Shown here: positions 26,702 through 35,979 of the stretch, one piece after another
Layout: each line of letters starts with the position of its first letter
How positions within the stretch are numbered: position 1 is the first letter of the stretch
DNA from: Gammaproteobacteria bacterium RIFCSPHIGHO2_12_FULL_35_23
Lineage (GTDB): Bacteria > Pseudomonadota > Gammaproteobacteria > UBA12402
Reading direction: 5' to 3'
DNA: 64,000 nt
Assembly (NCBI GenBank): GCA_001801465.1
Contig: MGXT01000003.1
Coordinates: 1 to 64,000, forward strand
Position numbers and translations under genes: made by a program
The notes under the pieces: generated by a model
The model's database searches: none
The model's input: only the letters and a program-made list of their open reading frames with translations
What the model was told of the DNA's origin: nothing

Positions 26702-27328
26702 TTATGGACTAAACCCCGAACGAGGAGGTTCTGCACCTGTTTCTTCCAACAAGGCTCTCACTGTTTTTTCCAATATCTCCACCTGCTCAATAATCGCACC
26801 TTTTCCTTCAGAGCGCTCAGCTACTAAATCGCGCGGTGTCTCCCCTTTCTTATTGCCTTCATCAAGCAACTTGCAGATTACCTCAATAACACTCGTCCTT
26901 TCTTCACCTACCTCCATAGAGGAAATCACTGTCCTTAATGCTTCACACGCCGGGGCTCGATTAAAGTTAATAAGCTGATGCAGCACTGTATCTCCGTCCA
27001 TATCTTGATGTATTAACAGCGCACTCAACAAGCCTGGGCATTTCAATGCAAATTGGCAGCATAACTGAAATGCCTCTTGAGTTCTCATCGCTACCTGTAA
27101 AATACTTTCTTCAGTAGGCTCACTTCCTTCTGGGGCTGTCCTATTTATATAAGCAAGTTCTTCTCTTAATTTAGCAGTTCCTTCACCCTCATATTCAGCT
27201 AGAAGTTTTTCAAGCTCCTCGAGCTTACTTCTTTCAAGAGTCTTCGCATCGTTTAATGTATCATAAGCAATCGTTTGTAACTGATTATATCCATTGTAAT
27301 CAGGATCTGGATTCATTACTACTGGCAT
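26702..27328 (-). CDS. Ankyrin-like protein, effector candidate
   Basis: About 208 residues from the ATG at 27328 (MPVVMNPDPDYNGYNQLQ), which has a GGGGG purine stretch upstream. The longer frame to 27445 adds a Cys-rich, unlikely extension. The middle contains a probable ankyrin module: DMDGDTVLHQLINFNRAPACEALRTVI, then GNKKGETPRDLVAERSEG, each with the TxLH or TPxDLA pattern. The N-terminal half is acidic and helical and the C-terminal end has LLEETG. Its base composition is richer in G+C than its surroundings. Ankyrin proteins of this type are common type IV effectors in Legionellales; secretion here is inference. Confidence 0.6.
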   Translation of the reverse strand: MPVVMNPDPDYNGYNQLQTIAYDTLNDAKTLERSKLEELEKLLAEYEGEGTAKLREELAYINRTAPEGSEPTEESILQVAMRTQEAFQLCCQFALKCPGLLSALLIHQDMDGDTVLHQLINFNRAPACEALRTVISSMEVGEERTSVIEVICKLLDEGNKKGETPRDLVAERSEGKGAIIEQVEILEKTVRALLEETGAEPPRSGFSP

Positions 27329-27564
27329 AAAAACCCCCTTTTTTTCATTTGGTATAAGCATAGCATATAAAACCCAATTGGTATATGGGCCCTGAAATTT
27401 ACAGCAATTCTCGGTGAACATAATTTTGAGCCGGGCTGGAAACAACGGTAAATTTTATAACTATTTGGTTATTAAATAAATTTAGCGTAGAGCCTATCGA
27501 CAAAAAGTAATCAAATAGCGGTAAAGAGCGATGTAAATTGATATTCAAACCCGCAAAAGTCTCG

Positions 27565-27650
27565 CAGGAGCTTTTACATGATGGGCCGGGATTGGCGGAT
27601 CATACCATTTATGTCGAATTTTGGTCGCAATTTGCTGATGTTCCTTCAAT
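27565..27650 (+). pseudogene. Alpha/beta-hydrolase gene scrap
   Basis: A short stretch reads ELLHDGPGLADHTIYVEFWSQFADVP. It is nearly the same as the oxyanion-loop region of the intact hydrolase at 30889-31737 (LILHGGHGMIDHTLYVEFWSQFSD). The frame then turns into unrelated hydrophobic sequence. It is a truncated copy, about 85 bp, left by duplication or deletion. Confidence 0.6.
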
Positions 27651-27831
27651 TATTATATTGAGTTTTTTAATAAAAGTGACTTTTAGTTTAATCTTTTTGC
27701 TACCTGCGCAATTAAATGAGGTACATTTACGTGCACTATGTTATCTATTAATCAAGTTTTTTCTAATGAAGAGTTAATCGCCTTGTTATATTGAATAGAT
27801 AGTTTGAATTTATTTAATCTTAGGAGAAGCT

Positions 27832-28355
27832 ATGTCAAATGTATTAATTTTAATTGATATCCAAAAAGAATATGTTACTAAAGAAAGGCCCTTCTATTTG
27901 CATGGAATTGATGAAAGTTTGAGAACAGTGCTTGTTTGTTGGCAATGGCAAGAATGCAAGATTGGGAGATTGTTCATATCAAGCATCTGAGAAAACAAGA
28001 AAACTCACCGATTTTTAATGCGTCTTCAGAATTTTCTGACTTCGTCCCAAATTTTGAACCAAGAGCAGGAGAGATAGTAATTACAAAAAATTTATACTCT
28101 TGCTATTCCGCAAATGATTTTTTAACTTTTATGGAAAAGCATCATCAAAATAATATAGATCTTATCGGCTACAACTCGATTATGTATTGTCTTTCAACAG
28201 TTATTGAAGGCATCATATGGGATCATAAAATGACATTAATTGAAGATGCTTCATTTGTGAAATCAACATCAGAATTCGATGAAGTCGACATGCATAGACA
28301 TAGGATCAATCCAATAAAAGCAGCGCGGTATGCTGAGATTTCAGGATGTTTTTAA
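27832..28355 (+). pseudogene. Frameshifted isochorismatase-like cysteine hydrolase
   Basis: The ATG at 27832 has TAGGAGAAGC before it and gives MSNVLILIDIQKEYV with the catalytic Asp. Around 27930 the reading switches to another frame, which carries the rest to 28355: WEIVHIKHLRK, EIVITKNLYSCYSANDF with the catalytic Lys, and NSIMYCLSTVIEG with the Cys position. The parts together make a normal-sized family member (about 174 residues). With no homopolymer at the switch, a true frameshift mutation or a sequence error is more likely than programmed shifting. Confidence 0.7.
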
Positions 28356-28527
28356 ATGTATCAAATGATGTAAAGTGCAATAAGTCTCTTTGTGACATAT
28401 GGTAATCCTTGTAGATAGATTTTTTGTCTTATAACTCCTTGTGCTATAGTGTCCATACAGTGTCTCTAATCATTTTTATTCCGACAATTTAATTTAATGC
28501 ACACTTGAAATCCATTGATTTACTTGA

Positions 28528-28600
28528 TGCCGACGGCGAGAATCGAACTCACGACCTACTGATTACGAATCAGGCGCTCTACCAACTGAGCTACGTCGGC
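28528..28600 (-). tRNA. tRNA-Thr (anticodon CGT)
   Basis: The reverse strand reads GCCGACG...CGTCGGC acceptor arms, D-arm GTAGCTCAGTTGGTAGAGC, anticodon arm CTGATTCGTAATCAG (CGT in the loop) and a T-arm with GAGTTCGATTCTC. The 3' CCA is not encoded (TCA follows). CGT reads ACG, hence Thr. All stems pair. Confidence 0.93.
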
Positions 28601-28741
28601 AATAAGCCACAACAAAGACTATTGTACAAATAATAAAGTATATTAAAAAGTGGTAAGCCCCCCTTTTTTCTGATTAAGCTATTCATAATCTCAATTAACT
28701 GGTTTAATATCATTGTAGGTTTCAAAGGAATTGAAATATTA

Positions 28742-29749
28742 ATGTTTAATATCTTTTCAGTAGGGAAAAAACTTACCCACTATTATGTTGATGTAATTGA
28801 TCCTCAATTATTGCAAATTCAACACGCATTTAAAACTATTATAATATTAGCTTTATCAGTCGCTTATGTGCTCATTTTAAAGCCGCAACAACCTCTTTGG
28901 CTTATTATTGTGGGCGTCTTTGTCATGCAGGCTTTTTTAGGAGATAGTTTAAGATATAGAATCTATCGTTTATTAATCATAAGTTTTATCTCAGTCGTTG
29001 GTGTTTTTTTGTTTACGCTCCTGAATAAATTTTTTTGGGCGTATCTTCTTTGTTTGGCAATGGCTGGTTATATTACTTTTTACATTCGCCAATATGGTTT
29101 AACTATTACCATTACAAGTACCTTTACCTTATTTTTATTTATTCTTACTAATGGTAAGGATGGTTCTTTGCTGTTGGCATTAGAAAGACTAGAAAGTAGT
29201 AGTATTTCTGCTTTGTTTGCAATTATAGTGGCTTTAATAATTTTTCCTTATAGACCTAAGAAGCTATTATTTAAAACACTTGATTCAAATGTTGTGATGT
29301 TAAAAAAATATTTGGATGGAGTGTTTTTAGATTTTCTTTGGGGCCAGGAAGGTAATATTCAGTCTTTGCATTATAAAAATAGAGTTAATACTCGTTTAAA
29401 GCAAGCACGAAGTTTATTGCTAATTTATCCAGTTGAAGAATTTAGGTTAAGATTTGAAAGACAATTTATTTTGTTTAGTCAAATTGTAGCATTAAAAAAT
29501 GTCTTTTCTAATCCTTCTCATAGCAAAATTTTCTTTTCTTTGTTTCAAGAAATTAGAGGGGTTAAAGAGAATATTGTTTTAATGTTTGAGCAGCTTGGTA
29601 CAGTTGAACTTAATACTACCATAGCAAAACTAGAACATAAGTTAGAGGAAATTAATAAACTTGCACCAAGTTGTGAAGATGTGGCAAGTTTCTTTTTTAT
29701 TGTTAATCAAATAATTAATACATTTAAGAAGAGAGCTGTTGGTGGATAA
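28742..29749 (+). CDS. FUSC-family membrane protein (first of pair)
   Basis: 335 residues with about six N-terminal helices (QHAFKTIIILALSVAYVLILKPQQPLWLIIVGVFVMQAF...) and then a cytoplasmic helical domain. This is half of the usual YccS/AaeB-type fusaric acid resistance layout. Its end overlaps the start of the next gene by 11 bases, and the next gene supplies the second half-type module. Full-length relatives carry both modules in one chain of about 700 residues. It is likely to form a complex that exports aromatic or other organic acids; substrate unknown. Confidence 0.8.
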   Translation: MFNIFSVGKKLTHYYVDVIDPQLLQIQHAFKTIIILALSVAYVLILKPQQPLWLIIVGVFVMQAFLGDSLRYRIYRLLIISFISVVGVFLFTLLNKFFWAYLLCLAMAGYITFYIRQYGLTITITSTFTLFLFILTNGKDGSLLLALERLESSSISALFAIIVALIIFPYRPKKLLFKTLDSNVVMLKKYLDGVFLDFLWGQEGNIQSLHYKNRVNTRLKQARSLLLIYPVEEFRLRFERQFILFSQIVALKNVFSNPSHSKIFFSLFQEIRGVKENIVLMFEQLGTVELNTTIAKLEHKLEEINKLAPSCEDVASFFFIVNQIINTFKKRAVGG

Positions 29750-30743
29750 GTTGGTTAATATAAAAAATGGTTTGAGGGGCGCGATAGCTATAGTGCTTTC
29801 TTTTTGGCTATCGCATTTTTTAAAAATTAATTATGCTTATTGGGTAGTCCTAACAACAGTAGTTATTTTACAGCCTAGTGTTGGTGCTACTCTCGTAAGA
29901 GCCCAGCAACGGGTACTTGGGACTATATTGGGGGTTTTAATTGGGGCTTTATTAATAAGCCTTTTTCATAACCAAGTGATTCCTATTACCATTATACTGT
30001 TGTTGTTAGTATTTTTGGCCTTATGGCTTATGCTTATTAATTATGTTTGGTCCTTATTTTTTGCAACGGCGGCTTTAATTATAATAATCGGCTCAAAGAT
30101 TGAAAATCCTTGGCTTTTCGTTCGGGATCGCTTAGGTGATACAATCTTAGGAGTTATTATAGGGTTATTACTTTCTTTAACATTATGGCCAAGTTGGGCA
30201 AGATTAAGGTTTAGAGAAAATATTTTGCAAAGTATGAAACAAGCCCAAGAGCTGTTTAATTTGATGTTAAACTCTTTAATTAAAGAAGACCATGATTTTA
30301 AAAAAATTACTGAATTAAAATTAGATTTAAGTACTACCTTAGAAAAAAACAGGCAGTATTTTGTTGAAACTCGTTATGAAAATTTTTCCCCTAACACAAA
30401 TAGTTTATGTGTTTTAGCTGTCTTGAACTGTTTGGAATTGATTCGGGATATTATTGTGGCGATTCATGGACTGCGTAGATCAGGGTTTGATTTTTATCAG
30501 GAGCCTTTAGCAATTGACTTTATCAATCAGTATAAGCAGTCAGTGAATAAAATATTTAATAATTTTATTCAATATTTAGATAAAACGGAAAAATCCACTG
30601 AATTATTACCAGTTATTTATGCAGGTGAATTACCATCAATAACAGAAAACTATTCTGAACTATATTTACGTCGTAATTTAAATCATATTTTTATAGAGCT
30701 CAATCATTTACAGCAAGCTTTAAGTAATTTTTATGCTAAGTAG
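29739..30743 (+). CDS. FUSC-family membrane protein (second of pair)
   Basis: 334 residues starting inside the previous gene. Helices include NYAYWVVLTTVVILQPSVGATLVRAQQRVLGTILGVLIGALL, the best conserved FUSC motif (W..LT...V.QP..G.T..R...R..GT..G). A long cytoplasmic helical region follows. The overlap implies coupled translation and a fixed stoichiometry with the first protein. This is the module that carries the conserved family residues, so it is the surer assignment of the two. Confidence 0.85.
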   Translation: MVDKLVNIKNGLRGAIAIVLSFWLSHFLKINYAYWVVLTTVVILQPSVGATLVRAQQRVLGTILGVLIGALLISLFHNQVIPITIILLLLVFLALWLMLINYVWSLFFATAALIIIIGSKIENPWLFVRDRLGDTILGVIIGLLLSLTLWPSWARLRFRENILQSMKQAQELFNLMLNSLIKEDHDFKKITELKLDLSTTLEKNRQYFVETRYENFSPNTNSLCVLAVLNCLELIRDIIVAIHGLRRSGFDFYQEPLAIDFINQYKQSVNKIFNNFIQYLDKTEKSTELLPVIYAGELPSITENYSELYLRRNLNHIFIELNHLQQALSNFYAK

Positions 30744-30888
30744 TAATTTTGGAGAAGGTTAAGCTAGAATATTTTAATCTTTAGCCGTTAATAATGGTGA
30801 GAATTGTAAGGATGCAATTCTTTAAGATTTTTAGGCGCAAATATACATTTTTAAAGTAATATAGTTGTGTAATAAATCGAGATTAGAA

Positions 30889-31737
30889 TTAGCAAAACTT
30901 TTTCAAAAAATCACGCACTACTTTTTTTGCTTCATCAGCAGAATCTTTATAAACTGGCGCTCCAGCATTTTTAAATAAGTAAACTGTAACTAGTTTTGGA
31001 TTGATTTGTGCAGCCATTTCTTCAGCACGAATCGGTAAATGCAAAGGACTTGATTCTCCAACCATTAACAACGTAGGACATTTCACTTTTTTTAAGTCTT
31101 CTAAATAATTAAAATTGTGCATATGATTTTTATAAAAATGGGAAAGAATTTCTATATGCTGTTTACAGCGTCCAATTTCTTGTGCTGAGTAAGCATTTTT
31201 AGCATAATATTTCACACATTTTTGTTGATACGCTGCAGCACTTTCTGGGGTTGGGTCGGTAAATTGTTTTCTTGCAATTTCTGCTATCTCAGTTCCTCCT
31301 AACTCTGCTAGTTTTTCACAAACGTCATCCAAGATAAAACGAGCTTCTGTATTACAAAAAATTAGCCCTCCAAGGTTGGAGTAACGTGAGAGGTATTCAC
31401 ACATAACATGCCCGCCCATTGAAACGCCAGCTAAAATCGGTTTTTCAATTCCAAGAGTTTGACAAAACTCGTATAAATCATTAGCCCAATATTGAAGGTT
31501 CCACTCGTTTGGTGTCCTTAGATCACTACGTCCACAACCTCTTTGATCTAAAAATATGACCTGGGCTATATCTGAGAATTGTGACCAAAACTCGACATAT
31601 AAAGTATGATCAATCATTCCATGACCACCATGTAAAATTAATAAAGTCAGTTTTTCTTTTATTGAAGTAGCTTGAATATCTAACTTAGAACCATAGACAT
31701 CAAAAAATAACTTGCATCCATTTATTGTTATGAACAT
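30889..31737 (-). CDS. Alpha/beta hydrolase with incomplete catalytic triad
   Basis: 282 residues of the proline-iminopeptidase-like layout: LILHGGHGMIDHT oxyanion loop, FLDQRGCGRSD, and the nucleophile elbow GVSMGG (Ser106). The acid position, normally GxxD, reads GESS, and the His position, normally GH, reads NAGAPVY, so Asp and His both appear replaced. The protein may thus be inactive or use other residues. A truncated copy sits at 27565 and a diverged relative at 55927 has the same losses. Confidence 0.8.
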   Translation of the reverse strand: MFITINGCKLFFDVYGSKLDIQATSIKEKLTLLILHGGHGMIDHTLYVEFWSQFSDIAQVIFLDQRGCGRSDLRTPNEWNLQYWANDLYEFCQTLGIEKPILAGVSMGGHVMCEYLSRYSNLGGLIFCNTEARFILDDVCEKLAELGGTEIAEIARKQFTDPTPESAAAYQQKCVKYYAKNAYSAQEIGRCKQHIEILSHFYKNHMHNFNYLEDLKKVKCPTLLMVGESSPLHLPIRAEEMAAQINPKLVTVYLFKNAGAPVYKDSADEAKKVVRDFLKKFC

Positions 31738-31825
31738 AAAGGCTCTCCACTCAATCTAATATTCTAACCTCGCAACAATTATGTTAGCATAATAATAGCT
31801 TGTAAAAAACATAAGGATTAACTGC

Positions 31826-32176
31826 ATGAAAATGATACGACTATTTAGTGGAAATGATGGGCAATCACATTTTGAAGATATAGAGATAAAGCTAGCTCCG
31901 GTACATGTGGCACATTTTAGCATGCCATTTGCTACTGATAATATTAGATTTGGTCGGATCGAAGGAGTTGATGAAATTTCTTGGCATACTCAAGATGAGC
32001 CATGTTATATCGTTATATTACAGGGAAGTATGGAGTTAGAGATTGGTGATGGAACCAAACAAGTTTTGAAAGCGGGGGATATTCTTTTAGCAGAAGATAC
32101 AACTGGTCAAGGACATATTACTCGCTCTATTAACGGCCAAGGGTGGAAATTCTTGATTGCTCCTGCAAAAAAATAA
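31826..32176 (+). CDS. Cupin-domain protein
   Basis: 116 residues. The core has HTQDEPCYIVILQGSMELEIGDGTKQVLKAGDILLAEDTTGQGH, the two cupin motifs with Gly turns and a late His. Motif 1 is degenerate, so metal binding is possible but not sure. Divergent from the hydrolase gene; no partner visible. Small cupins of this type are often of unknown function. Confidence 0.8.
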   Translation: MKMIRLFSGNDGQSHFEDIEIKLAPVHVAHFSMPFATDNIRFGRIEGVDEISWHTQDEPCYIVILQGSMELEIGDGTKQVLKAGDILLAEDTTGQGHITRSINGQGWKFLIAPAKK

Positions 32177-32256
32177 AGTGTTTAGTTTTTTTAGAACCTG
32201 ATTGTTAGTAGTAAGCGGAAGTAGTTTTTATTCTGAAGTAATAATATTGGAGCAAA

Positions 32257-32288
32257 CTAAGTCTGAAGATTATAGTCTTCAGACTTAG
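32257..32288. terminator. Perfect 13-bp hairpin between convergent genes
   Basis: CTAAGTCTGAAGA, a six-base loop, then the exact complement. It lies between the ends of the cupin and pfp genes. There is no strong T-run on either side, so it may be a bidirectional weak terminator or RNA-stabilising hairpin. Confidence 0.5.
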
Positions 32289-32302
32289 CAACAGTGAGAA
32301 TT

Positions 32303-33562
32303 TTATAGATCAAATTTTTTAAGTTTTTTAGGTACGAGAATATTTTTTAAAGTGACATAATCAGGCAGACCATTTTTATAAGGAGGTGGGGCTTCTCCTT
32401 GTATCAATGGTAACAAATAAGTTCGTGCTTTATTGGTAATATGAAAACCATTCTTAGTAATAAAATCTCTAGGCATAAATTTTTCAACATTTGCTACCGT
32501 ATTGAGTGGTGTTGAGCCAATTTTCCAACTGTAGCGTTTACCAGGCTTACGAATAATGGTTGTCATGATATTATTCATACCCTTGACAGCAAATTCTACT
32601 GCTTTTTGACCTGCTGCATAGGCTTGTTCTAAATCAGTCTTAGAAACAACGTGTCGAGCAGCACGTTGTAGATAGTCAGCAATAGCAAAATGAATTTTAT
32701 AGCCTAAATTATCTTTAACTATGGTTGCTAAAGTAGCTGCAGTACCACCTAGTTGTTTATGACCAAAAGCATCTACACTGCCGGCAATGGTAGCAACAAA
32801 TTCGCCTGTGTGATCCTTAATACCTTCAGAAGCAACGATAGCACAAAAATCATATTTTTTTACACAATCAGCTACTTGTTTTAAAAATTTCTCTTTATTA
32901 AAGGTTATTTCTGGGAACAGAATAATATGTGGACCCTCTGCTTCGGTTTGAGCTGCTAAACCACTTGCTGCAGCCACCCAACCAGCATGGCGCCCCATGA
33001 CTTCTAAAATGAAAACTTGCGTAGAGGTGCACATAGAGCGAACATCAAAGCTGGCTTCTTGAATAGAAATAGCTGCATATTTAGCCACCGAACCAAAACC
33101 AGGGCAGTTGTCAGTAACGGGTAAATCATTATCCATTGTTTTGGGAATACCAATGCAAGTAATCGGATAACCCAATTTTTCACCAATCTGAGAAACTTTA
33201 TAGGCGGTGTCTTGTGAATCATTACCACCATTGTAAAAAAAGTAGCCAATATTGTGAGCGGCAAAGACTGCTATGAGGCGCTCATATTCACGTTGATTTT
33301 GTTCTAGGCTTTTAAGCTTATAACGACAAGAACCAAAAGCACCACCAGGAGTATGGTAAAGTGCTTGAACGGCTTTACTAGATTCTTTACTAGTATCAAT
33401 GAGCTCTTCTTTAAGCGCACCAAGAATGCCATTACGACCAGCATAAACTTTGCCTAATTCATTTTTATGTTGGCGAGCTGTTTCAATCACTCCGCATGCT
33501 GAAGCATTAATGACGGCAGTAACACCACCTGATTGAGCATAAAAAATATTCTTTTTTGCCAT
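32303..33562 (-). CDS. pfp: PPi-dependent 6-phosphofructokinase
   Basis: 419 residues. Family motifs are NGGNDSQDTAYKV (phosphoryl-donor loop), GIPKTMDNDL (the Lys favouring pyrophosphate and the catalytic Asp), and EVMGRHAGWVA (fructose 6-phosphate site). ATP-type PFKs carry GGDGS and lack the Lys, so PPi is the likely donor. The reversible enzyme replaces both PFK and FBPase, fitting a low-energy, amino-acid-using metabolism. AGGAGAAAAAC precedes the ATG. The gene is divergent from mpl. Confidence 0.92.
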   Translation of the reverse strand: MAKKNIFYAQSGGVTAVINASACGVIETARQHKNELGKVYAGRNGILGALKEELIDTSKESSKAVQALYHTPGGAFGSCRYKLKSLEQNQREYERLIAVFAAHNIGYFFYNGGNDSQDTAYKVSQIGEKLGYPITCIGIPKTMDNDLPVTDNCPGFGSVAKYAAISIQEASFDVRSMCTSTQVFILEVMGRHAGWVAAASGLAAQTEAEGPHIILFPEITFNKEKFLKQVADCVKKYDFCAIVASEGIKDHTGEFVATIAGSVDAFGHKQLGGTAATLATIVKDNLGYKIHFAIADYLQRAARHVVSKTDLEQAYAAGQKAVEFAVKGMNNIMTTIIRKPGKRYSWKIGSTPLNTVANVEKFMPRDFITKNGFHITNKARTYLLPLIQGEAPPPYKNGLPDYVTLKNILVPKKLKKFDL

Positions 33563-33725
33563 GTTTTTCTCCTAGTAAGTGGTTATAAATGGCTTGCAAT
33601 GATAATAGTAAACTCATTAGAGGACAACAGCAGATTTGATATTTGCTTGGCTAAAGGTAATTTGATTTACTTCACAATAAAAAATAGGTAATGTGATTTT
33701 TTTATTATCATCAGGTTTGATTGTT

Positions 33726-35090
33726 ATGCATGTCCATATTTTAGGTATTTGTGGTACGTTTATGGGAGGCGTTGCTGTTATTGCAAAAACGTTAGGCTAT
33801 GAGGTAACAGGGTCTGATGAAAATATTTACCCGCCTATGAGTGATCAGTTGCAACAAACAGGGATTAAGCTTTTTAATGGTTATTCGATAGAAAATCTTG
33901 CTAAAAAACCTGACATTGTGGTGGTTGGCAATGTAATTAAACGAGGTAATCCAGAATTGGAGGCTGTTTTAAATCAAGGCATTCGTTATACTTCAGGTCC
34001 AGAATGGCTAGCCGATTATGTATTACAAGGCCGTTGGGTTTTAGCTGTGGCTGGTACCCACGGTAAAACGACTACAACTAGTATGTTGGCTTGGATTTTA
34101 GACTATACTGGCTTAGCGCCCAGCTTTTTAATTGGCGGAGTGGCAGAAAATTTTAAACAATCAGCAAGATTAAAAGATTCGCCTTATTTTGTTATTGAGG
34201 CTGACGAGTATGATAGTGCTTATTTTGACAAGCGTTCAAAATTTATCCATTATCGGTCTAAGACAGTTATTTTAAACAACTTAGAATTTGATCATGCTGA
34301 TATCTTTAAAAATTTAGAGGAAATCAAAAAACAATTTCACCATTTGATTCGTACTATCCCTGGCAATGGCTTAATTGTTTTAAATAAAATGGACGATAAT
34401 CTACGCGAAGTAATAGCTCAAGGATGTTGGACACGGGTGACTCATTTTAATGAGCCGAGTAATTGGCATGCAAAACTATTGAAAGCTGATGGTAGTGAAT
34501 ATGAAGTACTGTTTGCTAATAAATCCTATGGTAAGGTTCGTTGGCCATTATTAGGAGAACATAATGTAAGTAATGCTCTTGCTGCCATTGCAGCGGCAGA
34601 GAATGTTGGCATTAACCCTGAAAAGGCTATCTTAGCATTAAATGAATTTCAAAATGTTAAACGTAGAATGGAAGTTAAGGGTACAATAAATAAGGCAATT
34701 ATTTATGATGATTTTGCTCATCATCCAACTGCTATTAAAACTACGGTTGCAGGGTTGCGTCAACACGTAGGCCAAGAAAAAATTATCGCAGTATTAGAAT
34801 TCGGTTCATATACTATGCGCTCTGGTTGTCATCAAAGTGCTGATTTTGCAGCTGCACTGAGTGAAGTAGATGAAGTTTATTTTAAGCAACCTAAAAATAG
34901 TACTTGGGATATTACACCTTTAATAAAAGATATTCAGAAACCTACTTATCTTTGTGCGACGGTAGAGGAGTTAATTCAAAAACTAACTTTACAGACCAAA
35001 GCGGGTGATCACGTGTTAGTGATGAGTAACACGGGGTTTGATAACTTTTTTAAGTTATTGTTTCAGCATAATTTAATAAAAGCTTGTTAA
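33726..35090 (+). CDS. mpl: Murein peptide ligase
   Basis: 454 residues from the ATG at 33726 (MHVHILGICGTFMGG), the start shared by the family; the frame extends 11 codons further upstream without conservation. It shows AGTHGKTTTTSMLAWI (ATP loop), IEADEYDSAYFDKRSKF and DDFAHHPTAI, as expected of Mur ligases of the Mpl type. It reattaches the tripeptide L-Ala-gamma-D-Glu-meso-DAP to UDP-MurNAc in cell-wall recycling. No strong ribosome-binding site is present. It implies a DAP-type Gram-negative wall. Confidence 0.95.
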   Translation: MHVHILGICGTFMGGVAVIAKTLGYEVTGSDENIYPPMSDQLQQTGIKLFNGYSIENLAKKPDIVVVGNVIKRGNPELEAVLNQGIRYTSGPEWLADYVLQGRWVLAVAGTHGKTTTTSMLAWILDYTGLAPSFLIGGVAENFKQSARLKDSPYFVIEADEYDSAYFDKRSKFIHYRSKTVILNNLEFDHADIFKNLEEIKKQFHHLIRTIPGNGLIVLNKMDDNLREVIAQGCWTRVTHFNEPSNWHAKLLKADGSEYEVLFANKSYGKVRWPLLGEHNVSNALAAIAAAENVGINPEKAILALNEFQNVKRRMEVKGTINKAIIYDDFAHHPTAIKTTVAGLRQHVGQEKIIAVLEFGSYTMRSGCHQSADFAAALSEVDEVYFKQPKNSTWDITPLIKDIQKPTYLCATVEELIQKLTLQTKAGDHVLVMSNTGFDNFFKLLFQHNLIKAC

Positions 35091-35170
35091 AAATTTTACA
35101 AAAAGTTAGACATTTTCTGGTTTTATTTGTATTATTCTTTGTCAGATATTGATAATAATAAGGATAAAAT

Positions 35171-35935
35171 ATGCCAACTATCAAAACTATCACAAAATTA
35201 CTAGGTTCTACCAATAGATCACAAAAAGCATTGTTAGCAAAACCAGATTATATTGAATACCTGACTAATTATTTTATTGGTATAAATAAAAAAATTAATA
35301 AATTAAAAAGCTCTACTAATCCTAGATCAAAAAAGTTTTTGGAAAAATATTTAAATTTTCTTAGTCGTCATATCAAACTAATTTTAAGAAGTGAAATTGC
35401 TGCACTTATTGATCATGAACCATTGAAAAGAGAAATAACAAAAGGATTAAAATTTTTAGTTACAGTTAAATATAAAAATTATGTAGCATTACAAGAGTTG
35501 TTTAATTCTAGTTATAACAGTATTAGTCAAAGAGCTGAGGCTGAAAACTGTTTAGTGAGAGATGAATTAAGTTACTCAACAGCAGTAGAGCGTACGGCTA
35601 GTGTAAGTGTAAACGCAGGAGCAGGAGCATCCTCCTATTCAACAATTTCTTTAGGTCTTGCAACGCTTAAAGAAATTTTAAATATAGAAGATGAAAATTT
35701 GGCAGGTGAAGAAGCAAGGGATGGCAGAGAAGTTAGTGAAGTTAGTAGTGTAGGACAAGTTAGCTACTCGCCTTTATTTCCGCCAGCAACAGGTTATTTA
35801 CCACCTATAAGACGTTATTTCTTTTCTCCGTATGTACTAGGGTGTTTGGGGCCAGAGTCTCTTATCTCTTTACTTGCTGAGGGTGATTTAGAGTATCAAC
35901 CTGATTCACAAGGTGTATCTTCTGCTAATATTTAA
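35171..35935 (+). CDS. Orphan protein, effector-like layout (first of pair)
   Basis: I do not recognise this 254-residue protein. The N-terminal half is basic and helical (NKKINKLKSSTNPRSKKFLEKYLNFLSRHIK), a low-complexity Ser/Ala/Gly region follows (SVNAGAGASSYST), and the C-terminal end is Pro/Tyr rich (FPPATGYLPPIRRYFF). No signal peptide or membrane helix. AAGGATAAAAT precedes the ATG. The next gene, 45 bp on, shares the plan and a faint motif, so the two may be old duplicates. Confidence 0.6.
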   Translation: MPTIKTITKLLGSTNRSQKALLAKPDYIEYLTNYFIGINKKINKLKSSTNPRSKKFLEKYLNFLSRHIKLILRSEIAALIDHEPLKREITKGLKFLVTVKYKNYVALQELFNSSYNSISQRAEAENCLVRDELSYSTAVERTASVSVNAGAGASSYSTISLGLATLKEILNIEDENLAGEEARDGREVSEVSSVGQVSYSPLFPPATGYLPPIRRYFFSPYVLGCLGPESLISLLAEGDLEYQPDSQGVSSANI

Positions 35936-35979
35936 TCTATCAAATCTAGTTTGAGATAGTTTTTATTTAGGAAAAAATA

